Part shown: positions 63,901 through 64,000 of the stretch, in pieces
How the letters are laid out: each line of letters opens with the position of its first letter
Position numbering within the stretch: the first letter of the stretch is position 1
Program-made: the position numbers and the translations under genes
Notes under the pieces: model-generated
The model's database searches: none
What the model saw: the letters and a program-made list of their open reading frames with translations, nothing else
Told to the model about the DNA's origin: nothing
From: Liolophura sinensis
Taxonomy: Eukaryota > Mollusca > Polyplacophora > Chitonida > Chitonidae
Length of the DNA: 64,000 nt
Direction of reading: 5' to 3'
Assembly (NCBI RefSeq): GCF_032854445.1
Contig: NC_088301.1
Location: 1,552,001 to 1,616,000, forward strand

Positions 63901-64000
63901 TGTAGACAGGTTTGTGTGAAGAACAGTTGCTGTGAATTCATCAACATAATGTTGTTGTAGAGCAGATAATGAGTATTGCAAAATATTGCCTTACAAAGCC
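57936..64000. other. Right flank, probable first intron; no confirmed exon
   Basis: AT-rich DNA with frequent TACATGTA motifs and poly-T runs. Open frames of up to 124 codons (62,355-62,729) show no domain and overlap frames on the other strand. Acceptor-like CAG sites at about 59,995, 61,067 and 63,333 either give immediate stops in the required phase or no sensible exon. The site at 61,499 is discussed in the findings. Confidence 0.45.

Overview
This is eukaryotic, non-coding-rich genomic DNA, most likely from a marine lophotrochozoan and probably a mollusc. The support is tRNA-headed SINEs ending in a conserved 3' domain (GTATAAGTGAAATATTCTTG, then AAATAAATAA-type tails), very frequent TACATGTA palindromes, many minisatellites, GT-AG splice signals and no compact gene arrangement. 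The species assignment is inference. No bacterial operons, rRNA, functional tRNA genes or CRISPR arrays are visible.

Left part (1-14,997). It is relatively CpG-rich and full of dead mobile DNA: SINE pieces at the left edge and at 11.5, 12.3 and 13.1 kb; a 35-bp VNTR; a 612-bp terminal-inverted-repeat (TIR) element at 1760-2371; a 250-bp tract of changing pentamers; and two blocks of diverged long tandem repeats at 5.2-6.4 kb. At 7.8-10.7 kb lies a heavily frameshifted pseudogene of a protein-primed family B DNA polymerase of the Polinton/Maverick or adintovirus-like type. Its zinc finger, exonuclease and palm motifs are all still legible. A short open reading remnant on the opposite strand follows it. 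A 200-N gap at 14,998-15,197 interrupts what looks like a perfect palindrome.

Middle part (15,198-25,636). This is AT-rich and intron-like or intergenic. It holds a 203-bp foldback MITE-like element, a dispersed repeat family of about 200 bp, a retroposon-like insertion with an internal 82-88-bp VNTR and an (ATT)n tail nested inside one repeat copy, and a 26-copy 45-bp minisatellite with no indels.

Right part (25,637-64,000). The dominant fact is a duplication of about 16 kb: 25,637-41,968 (copy A) and 42,169-57,935 (copy B) are nearly identical along their whole length and abut the second 200-N gap exactly. Copy B alone continues into the right flank. Differences are scattered substitutions, small indels and minisatellite copy-number changes. 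The simplest reading is two haplotypes of one locus placed end to end by the assembler, not a real tandem duplication. Each copy ends with the only convincing gene feature in the window: a first coding exon (38 codons plus 1 nt) encoding a classic signal peptide, with a splice acceptor, a strong start context and a GTAAGT donor. The rest of that secreted or membrane protein lies downstream, probably beyond the window.
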